Under the pieces are notes generated by a model. It worked only from the letters and a program-made list of their open reading frames with translations, was not told the origin of the DNA and searched no databases. A stretch of 64,000 nt of DNA from Holothuria scabra (lineage: Eukaryota > Echinodermata > Holothuroidea > Aspidochirotida > Holothuriidae), in contig CM074187.1 of the NCBI GenBank assembly GCA_037179385.1, forward strand, positions 47,092,879 through 47,156,878. The letters run 5' to 3'. This document shows positions 1-13,555 of the stretch, one piece after another (the stretch's first letter is position 1; each line of letters starts with the position of its first letter). The position numbers and the translations under genes are program-made.

Positions 1-1860
1 TGCTTCAAGTTCACTGTTTGTTGAAAATGTGGCAACTTTACTTGCTCATATCTTGAGAACCACACATCGGATTTCAATGCAAATTTCACCAAAATGCTTA
101 GAATAAGTACCACTCTAACATATTAACACTTGATGTAACCTTTAACCATTCTTTTAAAGGTGTTCATGAATTACAACTTCACATTTGGTAGCAAACCAGC
201 ACATCAATTTAGAGCCCAAAGTTCAGTTCATAACACAGGCATGTGTTTCAGTCCTATACTTAGGATATTAATTAAGGCTCCATATATGTAAATTCTGCAG
301 GAAGTTTCAATAGAGGGTGTGCGATCTTGGATGGTTGATGTCCCTTGCTTTTGGCAGAGGGTCAAAATGCAAAATGGTAGTGACACATCTTGAAGCATGC
401 AGTAAAATACACATGACCAATCAGACAGACACATATGTTGCCCCCCCAGCCTGCTCCTGCCACGTATACTGTACAAACTTTTTTGCTGTATCATATTGAG
501 ACTAATAAATTTTGCAATGAATTTAATTAATTGACACAATACATTTTTTGTGAAATAGCATACTTTAAAGATGTTTTAAAATTTGCGCTTCAAGGAACAA
601 GCGATGAATTCTTCTCTTCAAGACAAGTATCCACTCAGACACCCATCAATAATGAAGAAACTTGGCATCACAAGAACAAATATCATGAGCTTCAAAATCA
701 ACACACATAACTCTTCAGCACGGTCCATCTAAACTTTCCTATCCCTTAAATACTTAGAGCAATGACTACTCTCTCCTAGAGAAAATGACAAAGATGAAAT
801 TTATGTATGTAGTGCATGCTTACACAATCTGAATTCTCTATGACTAAAAGGGGAAGCCAGAAATTATGTCCCAAGAGTGAATTATGCTCCATGCCCGTGC
901 CACATTCATTAATCTGCCTCCTTCAATGTGTGGCCTCGCAACTTTCCTATTTTCTAAGGGAAACAATTTGGGAAGCTGATTGTGTATTTTCACAAATGTT
1001 CTGTTTGATAAACACTGTTATAAGTCACCGGACTAGCATCTGACGGAAAGAGAACTTGTGACACAAATGGACAGGATTGGCTGAGAGACAGGGAGAGTTG
1101 AAGAGGTTAAATGAACCAAACAGTAAATACACACCAGAAAGAAACTTAAATTTCAAGAATGCATGTTACATTAGTTGAAGGCACAATGAAAGATAAAACA
1201 TTATGTTGCCACCAATTTTAAGACTTCATATCATATGAAAATGTCACACTCTAAGATTTATTATAATACCCCAAATTATTTTTAAATAGAACCTTACTAA
1301 TATATGCAAGTGAGAGGACCTTTTTATTTTGATCAAATTATGCATTGAAGACCTCTCTAACTTCTGTGGCAGATCCCTTCACCAATGTGCAAATTGTTTG
1401 CCAGGGTCTCTATAGAGGGTTCAATTTTGAGGATGATGCATGTTCATATTATAGGAGTGAGGGCAGTACAGATTATAAGTTACTCACTTTACGCAGTATT
1501 TAACAGAGTACCCTTTCTGCCATATGCAATCATACTGGCAATAATGGTTTGCATAACCAGCTGACATGTATGTTTAAAACATAGGCCTATATAATTACAG
1601 ATATAATAAGTACTGAAGGAAGAGTTTTTACTAACTTTATGACACGTTGCAATAACCTGTGGTATAACTTTGCAAATGTTACTCTTATCAAAGGTTTTCA
1701 TACTTTGAAATTCAAATGTTTCTGAGCCTTGGAAATAAAATGATGCATTTCATGGGTATATAAGTGAAGTAGGATTGTGTTCCTCAAGAATTGCATGACA
1801 GATGATGAACCAAAACAAAGAAACACACAAAAACTATGCAACATAAATAGCACAAGGGTT

Positions 1861-2084
1861 AGTTAGATGGAGCTTTACGGCCCTGTTTCCAAACAATCGA
1901 TTTAAGTTGAGCTGGCCACTGCCTTTTTTCCAGTTGTGACTTTATGCTTTATGCTGAACACCAGGCATAGTGGCAGCAGGTTCTGTTTTCAAAGTCTTTG
2001 GTATAACAGGGCTAGGACTGGAACTCCCAACCTTCTGACTGCAAGTATGATGCTCAATATAATCACTTGACCTGGCAGTCACAA
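1861..2084 (-). mobile_element. tRNA-derived SINE (SINE-A), near full length
   Basis: Read on the minus strand it starts with a tRNA-like head: AGGTCAAGTGATTA (A-box-like), then GAGTTCCAGTCCTAG (B-box-like). The body follows, with a tail at CATCTAACTAAC. The body landmark AACTGGAAAAAAGGCAGTGG is shared by all copies. Confidence 0.75.
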
Positions 2085-2837
2085 CACAGACAGAGGGCTC
2101 ATCAGACTACATCATAATCTACAATATATCAATGCATGAGTCAATACCTACAAAGTGCAGAGAAGAAAGGGAACTGGACCTCTCATTAATTGGTTTGGAC
2201 TTGTGCGACACTTGTGCAAAATTCTAGACTTTTAAAACTGCCTGAATTCTTTAATGACTTTGCATACAGAACAACAAAATGAAGGGGCATCATTGGGGGA
2301 GGCGTCTTCTACATTTTGTGCCCCTAATACCATTCTTGTCTTTTTAATTGTAAATTGTTTGTCAATAACTTCAGTCATTCTTGTTCTGCCACTAATAGAT
2401 AAGAAAAATTCACCGACAGGAAAAATGGTTGTCCAGGAGGCAAAGAAAGGCGAAAGGTAGTTGATTGTGCTTGCATGATTCTCAAAACATACAAAACTAT
2501 TTCAAAAGGACAATGAAACACAAGAAAGACTGAACTCATTTTAATTGTAAATATCCTATGTAAAGATTGGATCCAGAGAGGACTATGGGAGGAAGGGGGG
2601 GGGGGACTTTCTATTTTAATAGAAATATTCACAAAGGGCTTGTGCCGAGTTTCAAAGACTGTGTGTCCCACTGCAAAAGCACTTGGAGAGATCTGCCATT
2701 CCCAGTTCTAGAATAATTACAAAATAAAAAGTCCCAACTATATTCTAAGCTGCACCTCCTTTCCAGTACTGATGGTCTCCTGTGGGCTGTGAGTTTTAAG
2801 GATATACCCAGTTACAAGACAAGGAAAACCTGCATTT

Positions 2838-2933
2838 AGTTAGATATGGAGTTTTAAGGCCCAGTTCCCAACCAATTGCTTCAGGTCGAGCCGGCCACTG
2901 CCTTTTTTTCCAGTGGTAGCTCACTGGCTTGGG
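2838..2933 (-). mobile_element. SINE-A, 3' part only
   Basis: TTAGTTAGATATGG begins it and CCACTGCCTTTTTTTCCAGT follows. The tRNA head is missing, consistent with 5' truncation. Confidence 0.65.
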
Positions 2934-3919
2934 AAACCTGCAATGAATCATAATCTATCCAGTGAAAGTTAAGTTTTCCACAACCCACAATGCGGAAAGG
3001 GCCTAAAGGTTTAGAGGTTTAGCCCCATAAGTTTCAGTACTCTAGGTCCAACCATGGGCAAATACCTAATGAGGCTTAGCAAAATGGTATCAGTACACAA
3101 AATTGAATGTGCCCATCTTTAGGGCCCTTGTGTTTATCTACATATGATTAAACATATGTCACCTGATAAATACAACTGCAATCAAGCCATGTTTCTATAT
3201 TATAGGATAAATTACAAAATATGAATATTAAAGGACATTGAGTGTTGGGTCAAACCATCCCATGACAAAACTACAATAAATATAAACCAACAAAAATCTT
3301 ATGTGCCTCCCAAAAATGAAATCCAATATGAGTCCTTATGGTCTTTGTTGAAAATTACATGGATGCTTTGAACAAGGTCCCCACTAGATCAAATTACAAC
3401 TTTAATATAAATATGAACCTGTTTTGTCCCTCTGCCCCAACTTAAGGGTTTTCTGATGCAAGATATGAAATGAAGCCTGTCTACTCTTAATTTATCGACA
3501 GATGAGTCATTTTGTTTAACTTGACATGTCTTTAACATTCAAAAGAGGACATACATATGTATACACTGTATGACTTAATATAACGCAAGACGTGACGAGT
3601 CATCCACGTGTACTTTACAAATAATATAAACCAATTGTTGAAAAGGCTTGAAAAGGAAACAACTTTTACACACTTAACTGCTTAAGTTATTAAAGCACAT
3701 GACCAAACACTACTGAGTACAATTATTTCAAAATGAATTTAGTGGCATAGATCCTTGAATATTTTGTTTTGAAGAATCAAGACAAAATTTCACATAAACA
3801 CTGAAAGCTCACGTTTGTTGCTTTATTTTGTAAGTTGTATAGATTCTCTCCTTTGTTTGTATTTGTGAATGCCATAAATGTTGTAGGCCAAATATAAACC
3901 ACTTTATCTCAGTTGAACT

Positions 3920-4293
3920 TAAAGTGTACCACAAGTAAAAAAAAAATTAAAATATATATTAAAGAGCATGAAAAATGAATTCTAACAGTCTAACTCCCAT
4001 CTTCATAAGACATTCAAGAGCCGAGATAAAAAATGTTGAAGTTTATTCACTTAAAACAAATTAGGCACAATAACTTTTAGAAAAACAAAGAAATACAAAG
4101 ATTGTAATTTGAGTAGTACAACAATGCCCTCATATATTATTGCACAATGTACCATTTTAATTTGAATAAATAAACTTCAACATTTTTCATCTTGGCTCAA
4201 GAATGTCATCCTATGGAGATGGGAGTTGGACTGTTAGAATTCAATTTTTGTGCTGTTTTTTTTTTTAATTTTGTGACTTGAGATACACTTTAT
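3920..4293. mobile_element. Foldback-type MITE, complete short form
   Basis: Long inverted arms of about 120 bp: the left arm holds CTAACTCCCATCTTCATAAG and the right arm CCTATGGAGATGGGAGTTGG. Outer ends are AAAGTGTACCACAAGT and ACTTGAGATACACTTT. The centre (about 120 bp) includes TAGTACAACAATG..CCTC. No reading frame. Confidence 0.8.
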
Positions 4294-5289
4294 ATGACTT
4301 CTGCAATTCACCAGAATGACCTGGTAAATTTGTAACCTGCACTTTTGTCATGCAGTTGACAAGAATATCCTGTCACAAGTTCTATCAAAAACTATTAGAG
4401 AATGTTGCTGCCTTCTTGCAAAAACAGAAAGTTAATTCTCCTAGCCAAAAGGACCCCCTTAGCCAAATTATGAGCAACATTACAGACATGCCTCATGACA
4501 CCTGGTAGGTACGATAATGTCCCTGTGGATGTTTGACTGATTTGCAAAGACGAAAAAGTGCTGTGTGTCGTGTACACGATAAGTGAAACTTGACAAAAAT
4601 GATCAAAACTTGGAAACAACATCGAATTTTGACAATTTGTTATTCAATAATATTTCAATTTTAACCTTTCACTTTCAATCAATGACTGCTTTACTGATGC
4701 AGGGACTTTAACAAAAAAAACGAGTGTTGGAAATAGATGGTTGGATTTTACATGCACAAATGCATTTATCGTTTGCCCTGTACTGTACACACAAAACTTT
4801 GTCTGTGGTAGTGTATTTGTACAGTTACCCTACTTTCTAGCCCTGTTTTGAGCTAAAATTTCAGTTGTGTGTGTGCTAACTTTCTTTTCTTAATGTAAGC
4901 CTGAGAAATTCTACAGTCTCCATTTGAAAAGGAGGTATACTATTTATGGGTGGCTATATGCTGTACCTACAGTATAGTACACAAAAAAATTACAGACAAC
5001 GCCTTAAAGTCCAGGACCCAGTGAAGTTTGCTAGCAAGAATGCATGCATAAAGGACCACTGTGATATAGGCTTCAATCCACCTACTTTTCAGTCTAATTC
5101 TACAGTAAGTACTACAAACATGAATGAAATACATGAAGATAAAACAAATCATACATGAATATTCATGTTTTCCAAATTCTTATCCCAGCTCAGGTACACC
5201 CCTTTCCCTCTCCACATGATCCCTACAAAAGCTCTATTCATTGAATGATTACTACATAATAGGGTCCTGGGATTGATAAATTTGTAAAC

Positions 5290-5585
5290 CAATAAAGAAT
5301 TGACAGTTACTTGCCACAGGGCAAGAGAAGTCACCCCAACTTGGAAGTTGTGTGGTAGACTGTCCTGTTTCATAAATGGCTGTTGAGAGTCATGTGACAC
5401 AGTTTTTCTCTTCAACTTGAAATTTACAAGAAGTGACTTGTTTTACATTGAATATGCAATACTGAAGTTATAAAATATGATGAAAGACACTTTGAAGAGG
5501 AATGGGAGGAAAATTGTGATATATTTAGCTGTTACTTCAAAATAAATTTAGGGATCTGCTCTTGACCCTTAAGAGTACAAATATG
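5290..5585. mobile_element. ~260-bp MITE family (CAATCATGAAAC type), copy
   Basis: GTAGACTGTCCTGTTTCATA, GAGTCATGTGACA, GAAAGACACTTTGAAGAGG and CTTCAAAATAAATTTAGG occur in the order shared with copies at 8745, 14840, 44008 and 56900. Confidence 0.65.
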
Positions 5586-7473
5586 CACTAAAACATTTTA
5601 AATGCTGGGCAAAAACTTTGGAAATTGGAGAAGTACCAACTCCTGTGCCCTTAGAATGAACTCTCTCATATGAACATTGGCATACAACCTGAACAAGATC
5701 CTATTTATACATAGCAGCAGGAAGGTTGCCCCAGATGTGAGTCTAACTTATGTGTAGCTTGTACACAGCACATACATCTACTTCTTCATAGTTGTTACAG
5801 AGTAGAGGGCAGCACAACAATCCATACGAAAACTTCAAAATAACTGCAAGAACTTTACCCTACATGCCTGTTTAGATTTAACCACACACATCAAGGTATT
5901 TCTTCATGTATTTAAAGATGCATATTAGATATCTCAAGCTAACGGCAGTTAAATGTCACACATCTCTGGTATGTGTTTACTCGCGTACGTCTTTATTCTG
6001 CCTCTTATCCATCCCGAGCCATAACCTGTCAGATTCCACAAAAATAGCTTTTAATTTGTAACAACAGGAATATGAGAACTCATTTAACTCGCAAGGTAAT
6101 ATGCTTTACAACTCTTCCAGTGCTGAGTTCATCAGCAACTGATTGTATCTGAGGATGGATCTTTTATTATTCAAAACTAGGATAGAAATGCAAGCATGAT
6201 ATGTATGATATATGTGCATACATGACACATTTGCAATGGTGTACTATATATGATGTATTAGGTACATTGTTAAAACTGGATTGAGTTATTTCATCCTAGA
6301 ACTGTTTAAGTAGAGAACATCTTTACAAACGGATGCTTAGAATCTCATCAAGATTTCAACACTGCATGGCAGACAGAACAAGAACATAACTGCCTTATGA
6401 GGTTTGGCCCCAATTTGCATTATTGAGAACAGTCTAATTGAATTATATCATTTTACTTGAAATTGCTACCCTGCAAAGGGCCCACGATACTACTCTTTTC
6501 ATTCACTGAACAGTGTATAATTTTAACACAGGTCATAAAAAGAAAACTTGTGAGATCTGCAAATAATGCACTATATCTACATACAGCTAGGAATATACTT
6601 GAGGTACAAAAACAGGCATGTAGTTCTTGGATTTAGCAGCATTACTTTGTCAGATGATAAGAAATTTAATAGTCTTCCTGTGAACAAGAGTTTCATGAGG
6701 AACATTATCCAATCTACTGTAGGCAACAAAAAACAACACAGACAAAAGAATTTTTAAACTACAGAGAACTACCCTTTACCAGTGTCCCCCCCCACCCGTT
6801 TTTCAGTGCCATTCCCCTCCTCCGCCCTTCACTGGGTCGATCATGAACAGTTGACACACAAGTCTGAGTTGAACTACTGTATCACTTCACGCACCATTGC
6901 ACTCTCAAGTGATGATTAACTACACCAGCTGTGACATAAGATCCAGCTGTTCTCTATCACACTCTGCACCTCCCCTCCCCCCATTACAGAGAGAATTCTT
7001 TGTTAACATGTTGTGGGTGAGCGTGGTTGAACAATAACACACAACCACAAAGGGAGAAGGTTTCAAGCACACAGCCTCATCCCTTCAAGGCTGCTTTGTT
7101 AACTTTGTTTGTTTTAGTCCCAAGAATGTAACATTTAAAGTTTCCTAAACCACCTCTCTCCAGCACTCTCCCCATTCATAAACTTGCCCCCCTCCCCACT
7201 CTCAGTGCTTAAACTTGCTGAATTCACATCAAGCAGAATAAGATATGCCACAGAAAGCTATCAATTTCTCCTCAAAAGAAACTCAAATACTCCAATTAAG
7301 TTCAAGAAATGCTCCCCATATTTAAAATTATCTTAGTACTTGTTGAGCAGTTTTGAAGCATGATAGCAATCTCCCACTTCACGACCCAATCCAAATAATC
7401 TATTCAACCTACTACTGTATTACTAGCATCTGAATGCTACCCTACTGCCACTCTGTATGAATAAATAAGAAAC

Positions 7474-7736
7474 TATAGATGAATCCGGACAATAAGTGAT
7501 GATCTGATTTTAGTCAGCCATGACTGAGGTCTATCATCTTTTAATCTTTCAATTTCCTCACTTTCCTGTATCATGGATGGTTGTGCACTGAAATGCCTCT
7601 TGATGTCCTCAATTTCACCGTATATGGGTTTGAAATAATATTTCGACAATAACTTAAGATGATATAAGGCTTATGGACTCAACCAATGGCTGCCTACAGT
7701 CACTATACACAAGTGCTGATCGCATTCCGTCTATAC
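7474..7736. mobile_element. 255-bp TIR MITE family, copy 1
   Basis: Starts TATAGATGAATCCGGACA and ends GCATTCCGTCTATA. Shared interior landmarks are TCATGGATGGTTG, CTTGAT..CCTCAATTTCA and CAATGGCTGCCTACAGTCAC. No coding frame. Confidence 0.8.
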
Positions 7737-8744
7737 ACTGCGTATTTCTCATTGCACTGATAAAGCCACAGAACTGACTAATTTAGGAAGTCTTAAAACA
7801 ACTGGCACAGGTATCATTGCATTTGCCGTCATAACCTGACAATAAAGATTTAGAAATAAGATTTTGAATGTATCCACAGATGATGAGCACCTGCCTTTAA
7901 ACTCAAAAGTGATCTTTCAATCTTCTCTATCTTCTGGGGACTTCAAAGTTAAAACCACAAAAATGGATGAGATAGACTAAAGATAGACCATGTTTTATAT
8001 CCCATTGTAAACCATGTTATCTGTCAATTCAATTACTGAAATGATATCACAAACACAAGGTAATCAATCTGAAAATAGCCTTAGCTGTAAATTTTACAAC
8101 CCTCCCATTAAGAAATTAAAACCTTGTTGTTATTTTCCACCTGTACTGCTCATTGCAGGTTACTCAGAAGTGTTTTTCAGAAAGAGTTTGCCATTGAAAA
8201 AAAAAAAAAAAGACATGAATTCCCATTGTACAATTTAGCCGATGTTTTTATAATCATTTGAAGTTAATACCTGTTAAGCGGAGGGGGGAAACTTCTGGCA
8301 CCCAACGAAGGTCACAAAAATTTCTTGCAGTCATTTTGGCAACCCACTGACCACCTAATTTGTTTTACCAAATTTGCTATCATCCCTGTTCATGGCACAA
8401 ATCAAAGAACACAAGCTTCCCATGGGTACTCAAAATGTTTTCTCTAAATAACCTACCAATTACAGGTTTCATATATATCTGCCTAAACCAATCACATCAC
8501 TGCCATATAACCTGTCAGCCAATCAAATACCCCTGTATTTTTTGAAAGGACAAACAAGAATACAGCCTTTGAATCACCTCCAAAAATGCCATAATTTTGA
8601 GCAGCTCTGTTTGGATTAAAACCACTTAGTTAATTGATTTCTTCATATATGACAGTCAGATGGGGACAGATAAAACCAATATCATTTTTCACTTTTAACC
8701 AATCTGTCAGCACTGGGTACACAAACTACCTTCAGCTGCATGTA

Positions 8745-9025
8745 CACTTTAAAGGGAAAATGCAGTGACCCAACTTGAATTGGCACAGTAGTAGACTGTC
8801 CTGTTTCATGATTGGCTCTTAAGGATCATGTGACCATATTTTTTCTCCTAAATTGTGAAAATAACTAGGAGTAACTGCTTGTCATAACTAAAAAATGATT
8901 TCAATTGAAGCTCTAAAATATATTGAAAGCTACTTTGAAGAGTGGTAAGAAAATGATGAGATTTAGCTGCAGCTTCAAAATAAATTTGGGACAACAACTG
9001 GGACAACTCTTGGCCTTTAATTAAT
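8745..9025. mobile_element. ~260-bp MITE family, copy
   Basis: CTTTAAAGGGAAAATGCAGT begins it. GTAGACTGTCCTGTTTCATG, GGATCATGTGACC, GAAAGCTACTTTGAAGAG and CTTCAAAATAAATTTGGG follow. Confidence 0.7.
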
Positions 9026-9464
9026 TAAAAGAAATATAAAATGGGCTTTACTATGCTGTCAAAGTCTTACTGAAGCCTTTCTTTCAAGTCTTAAAGGGAC
9101 ATCTGATTTGCTTGAATCACCACAAGTTGAACCAACAGCTGTGACAGCTAGGTATTTATAAAAGATGTGAAGGGAGTTTTAATATATGTCTTGAGGAAGG
9201 TCTGAAGTCACTTCCAAGACTGTTTTTGTTTTTTCTTTTTTTCTTTTTTTTTTGTGGAAGTATGGGTGCTCACATGCAACCTTATGCAATCATTTGTGTA
9301 GAACAAGAGCATCTCAGCATACTGTTATTCATGTTGCATAAAGGAAGAATGCAAGAGGAGTGGCTGGGGAGAGGGGGGGGGGTAGGTGGGTGGCGACATT
9401 CACTTAACACTTCTCCCAGCATGTGCCCCCCAACATCAGTTACACAAGTGAAATGCAATCACCC

Positions 9465-9665
9465 CATTTTCAACTGATGGTTTTCTCACTGAATTGTGAA
9501 ATTAATGAAGATAAACTTATTGGTTAACCTTAATATGCAATATTATGCTCTTAAATATCATGAAAGATACAGTATATGTCAAAGAAAAGTGATGGGAAAT
9601 AAGTTGTGAGATTTATCTATTCATTCGAATAAGTCTATGACGACTGCTTGTGTCCTTTAAGTACT
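9465..9665. mobile_element. ~260-bp MITE family, truncated copy
   Basis: TTTCTCACTGAATTGTGAAA, CATGAAAGATACAG, GGAAATAAGTTGTGAGATTT and CTTGTGTCCTTTAAG follow family order, but the left third is missing. Confidence 0.45.
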
Positions 9666-10984
9666 TGCCATTCAGTACTTTGCTCCCCTGGCAATTTGGT
9701 AGAGAAGTAGTGGTGAAGGAATTGGATAGAGGTGTATTACAAACAGAAGGCAACCCCTCTAATTGTTAAATATATCACATACAACACCTCTTCAAACAAA
9801 ATTCACCATTTACATCACACTTTTTATGTCACAGTACTTTGAAAGAAAATCTGTTGTTATCATAAAGTGCTCGAAATTGCAGACTCGCTACAAATGTCTC
9901 CTCATTCAAGAATAGAAAACTTTGTACACACATACTCACTGTTCATTCAAAAGTGTAACCTTTTTATACTTTGAAAATTGCATGACTTCAAGCTTTCAAA
10001 GATATATGCCCATTCAACCATTCTTCCCCCAGAATTTAATCATCAGATTTATGATTACGATTCTGCTAAAGGATACTGTCAATTCCATCGAACTTCACTG
10101 AACTTTGATATAAAATCCTTGATGCTCCTTGGGCTATTCTTAATTAACTAGGCTTTTGTAAAAAATCTCTGCATTTTCGACTACAAAGCTCCATAAGAGA
10201 AATTTTCAATTACTGATGAAGCAGGTGCCGGCTTACGTCTTGAGCCTCATCATTCACCCGCAGGAGCTGTCTCTAAATTTCTCTTTTTCATAACATGAAT
10301 AACGTCAACATTGATTTTGCGATGGCATTACTGTCCCTCATGCAAATTCCTTTTGTCTTTCTCTTTGTAAGCTGAATAGAACAGCTGGATCTGCCATATA
10401 TTCCATTGGAATCATTTATTGATATTTATGTTAACTGACAAATGGACTCAATACACAGATTAACAAAGATGTGGCAGGCATGTCCTAATACTTAAAAATT
10501 TATAACATACACAGAGTTATAGCATATTGCATAGGGATAAACTAGAGGGTGCTCATCTCATTTTTTTGAGGTTAAATTGCAATTAAATACCTTTCATAGT
10601 TTGACGCCTTAAATAGACTTCTATGCTCTGTTGTGCATCTCATTAAGGGTGCCATTTTGCCTAATACACTGAACTGAATGGAGCTAAATGAGTTTAAAAT
10701 TTACCTCAATGCTGAGATTATAGCAACTTTCCAGCATGTTAAAGCAGGATGTTAAATATCTACAAGGGGCACCAGCAGGTGGTGTGTCAGGAGAGCTAGG
10801 AGGGGGAGATGGTTGCCCCCCGGCCATTGGGTTTCTCCACCATGCACTGCTCTTGAATATATCCTTCACAATGGAAGGAAATCAGTCTTTACACTAGGTA
10901 CTGGAAAAACACCATGAAAGCTACCACTGAGAGTGAAAAATTTTGTTTAAATACTGCACTATGATTTAACCAGCAATTAAACAC

Positions 10985-11150
10985 CCTGCCTTTCCCAACT
11001 TAACCGATAAAGTATTCCGTGCAGATTGGAACCTGCAGCCATTGTGTATGATGCTCTGCATAAGCAATGGAGTAGGGATAATAATTTCGTGCTCCACAAC
11101 TGGAAAAAGACCATGGGTGCCTGCTAGATTAACCAAAAGATTACTTAGTT
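10985..11150 (+). mobile_element. SINE-A, diverged copy
   Basis: GATGCTCTGCATAAGCAATGG, GTGCTCCACAACTGGAAAAAG and GATTAACCAAAAGATTAC follow SINE-A order on the plus strand. Confidence 0.45.
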
Positions 11151-11716
11151 GAGGTATGAAACTACAACAAAACACATCAATCCTTCAGACATTATCTGTT
11201 TACAGATAATTTTATAAGGCATAAGCATTGTAGAACAACAAACATATCAACAGAAACTAGTCTAAAATATTGAATTCCAGAAACTCAATTCTTTCACGAA
11301 GGTAATCCTAACTTGCCATTAATTTAAAACTGTCAGTAACTGATAGCTACATACAGAGATTTCTGGAGGTTAGTTGGGGTAACTATCCCATTATTTTCCA
11401 CCATTTTTGACTCTTACCTAGAGGCAAGGTTGTAATGTAAACATAATTTTCAATGACGTCTTCCATGGAATCAAGGTCAAGATTGTTAGTCATATTGTTT
11501 TATAGGTAACCCAACCCCAATGCTCTTTTATCCCCCATTAGGTCCAACCACCCACTGGTCAAGAGTACCCCTGCATGGTTGTGTCTCCAATTAGTGCCAC
11601 AACTGCTAGTCCCACCCCCTATTAGAGTACCTCCAACTTAACTGTCATTATACCCAAGTGGTACCACACAACCCATACCATTCAACACAATCCCTTCAGT
11701 ACCTTTGTACCATGAC

Positions 11717-12005
11717 CAGGGATGCAGCTAGCCAAATTTTAGTGCCGGGTAACCTGATCTGGGAAAAGCACCTGACCCTACCCCTTGGCATCTATGCCAT
11801 TTTTCTATGCCATTTTTCAGCCATTACAGTATGTTTCATATTTTGTAACTCATTTTATTTTAGGGAGTGAATCTGGGGCTAGTTTTAGGTCTAATTATGA
11901 AGATTTGTGGTGGGCAGGGAGAAGTGTATTTGCCTGAAGGGCTAGGGGGGAATATGGAGAACTGGGTGTCACCACCCAGCACCACCCACTGTAGCCACAT
12001 CCCTG
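11717..12005. mobile_element. hAT-like MITE, family 1 copy with perfect 8-bp TSD
   Basis: Ends CAGGGATGCAGCTAGCC and GTAGCCACATCCCTG are inverted. The flanking 8 bp ACCATGAC is exactly duplicated (11709-11716 and 12006-12013). hAT elements duplicate 8 bp and often begin CAGGG. The 289-bp interior has no transposase frame. Confidence 0.88.
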
Positions 12006-12039
12006 ACCATGACCCAAAGGTTCATCCATCCAACAACCC

Positions 12040-12270
12040 TCAAAGTGTACCTCAAGTCAAAATATTTAAAAAAATATATTAAAGAACATGAAAAATGAGT
12101 TTTCACAGTCCAACTCCCATCTTCAAAGTACATTCCTGAGCTGAGATATAAAAATCTTGAAGTTTATTTACGGAATGGAAAATGGTATATTGCACAATAT
12201 TTTGTGATGTCATTGTTGTACTACTCAATTCTTACGATTTCAAATTTGTTTCCTTTACACTGACTTTTCA
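12040..12270. mobile_element. Foldback-type MITE, single arm
   Basis: CAAAGTGTACCTCAAGTCAAA, CAGTCCAACTCCCATCTTCA and GTCATTGTTGTACTACTCAA match the left half of the family. The right arm is absent. Confidence 0.7.
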
Positions 12271-13348
12271 CTAAAACTAAATGCCTGTCACATCTTATCT
12301 ATATTTACTGTATAAGGAGAGCATGTGTAAACCACATTCCACAGCATGTCACTCTCCTTTTATGCGCATAATTTATGTCCCACTTTGACCTTAAATGCTA
12401 CAACAGCACATTCATAATGTCTCACCAATGTCCATTGTGTACTGTAGGAGCCCTGTTGCAATTTTAAGTTACATGTTACAGCTGAGAATGAGCCAAAGAT
12501 AGAGGGGTTTTGGAAACATTCTAGTTAGGAACTTTAAAGGCAGTCAACTCTCATATGAATTAACTACAATTTTTGTAGTAGTATATAGAAATTTTCAATT
12601 GGCACTGTTCTTAGATTGACAGAAAGAATGTGCAATACTGACATATTACACATTATGTTATGTCCTGAGGGAGAGTCCTTTGATTACACATTGGGGTCTT
12701 GTATATAGTCACCCTGAAGTAATAAACAGAGACTGTGTCTCATGTATGAGGATGAGTTTAGGCAGAATGGACTAAACTTGTACGTGTGTTGGAAAAACTG
12801 GAAATGTTTGGAATTAGAGTAATGAAGAAATCCTGAATAGTTGAAAGTTAAAAATTGTCTCTGCTTGATCTTACTGTGTAGCTGTGTTTACAAACAAAAC
12901 TGCAAATCACTTTAACTCTCCGGTTTGAAGTCTGGTAGATATCTATGCATGAATGATATACAAAAGGCAAAATTATGTGAAAAAGCCCTTACTCAAATCA
13001 GCTGATAGTAACAGTTTAAATAAAGCTTGACTTTTAGGCGGCAAGTAGGGTTTCTACTTGATGATTGTACTATCACACAGTTTATAGCCATTCTTACCCT
13101 AAAAACAACAAAAATATGATAAAATCCACTAACCTCTTGGGGTGGCTACAACCTGTGGGTGCTTAGACATGTCTAGTTGTGGTCAAATTGAGTTAGGACT
13201 ATTTCATGTAATATGGGTGATAGAAATAGCAATAGGAGATAGGGAGGAGCAAAATAGACTCATATATCCTTCTTCTCCCCTTCCCCTTTCACCCAACCCC
13301 TCATTGTTAAACCTTAAATAAAACATGTTTGCTACATCTAATTCTCTT

Positions 13349-13555
13349 GCAGTCGAGAGGTTGGGAGTTTGAGTCCTGGCCGAGTAATAACAAAGACTTT
13401 AAAACAAAACCTTCTGCCGTTGTACTTGGTGCTCAGCATAAGCAATAAGGTAGGTAAAACAAGCCAATGAGCCACAACTGGAAAAAGGCCATGACCAGTT
13501 TGACTTGAACCAATTGGTTTTGGAAACTGGGCTGCAAAACTCCATCTAACCTAGC
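13349..13555 (+). mobile_element. SINE-A, plus-strand copy
   Basis: The head contains GAGAGGTTGGGAGTTTGAGTCC (B-box-like), then GGTGCTCAGCATAAGCAATA, CCACAACTGGAAAAAGGCCA, and a tail at CTCCATCTAACC. Confidence 0.7.

Noticed and set aside
10684..10869. Pro-rich minus-strand frame (QPSPPPSSPDTPP, FNMLE) as a PCBP linker exon
   Set aside because: No phase-compatible splice sites or PCBP motifs; the MLE match is too short to mean anything.
13349..13420. tRNA gene
   Set aside because: Only A/B-box-like words inside repeated SINE-A copies; no cloverleaf or anticodon arm could be folded.
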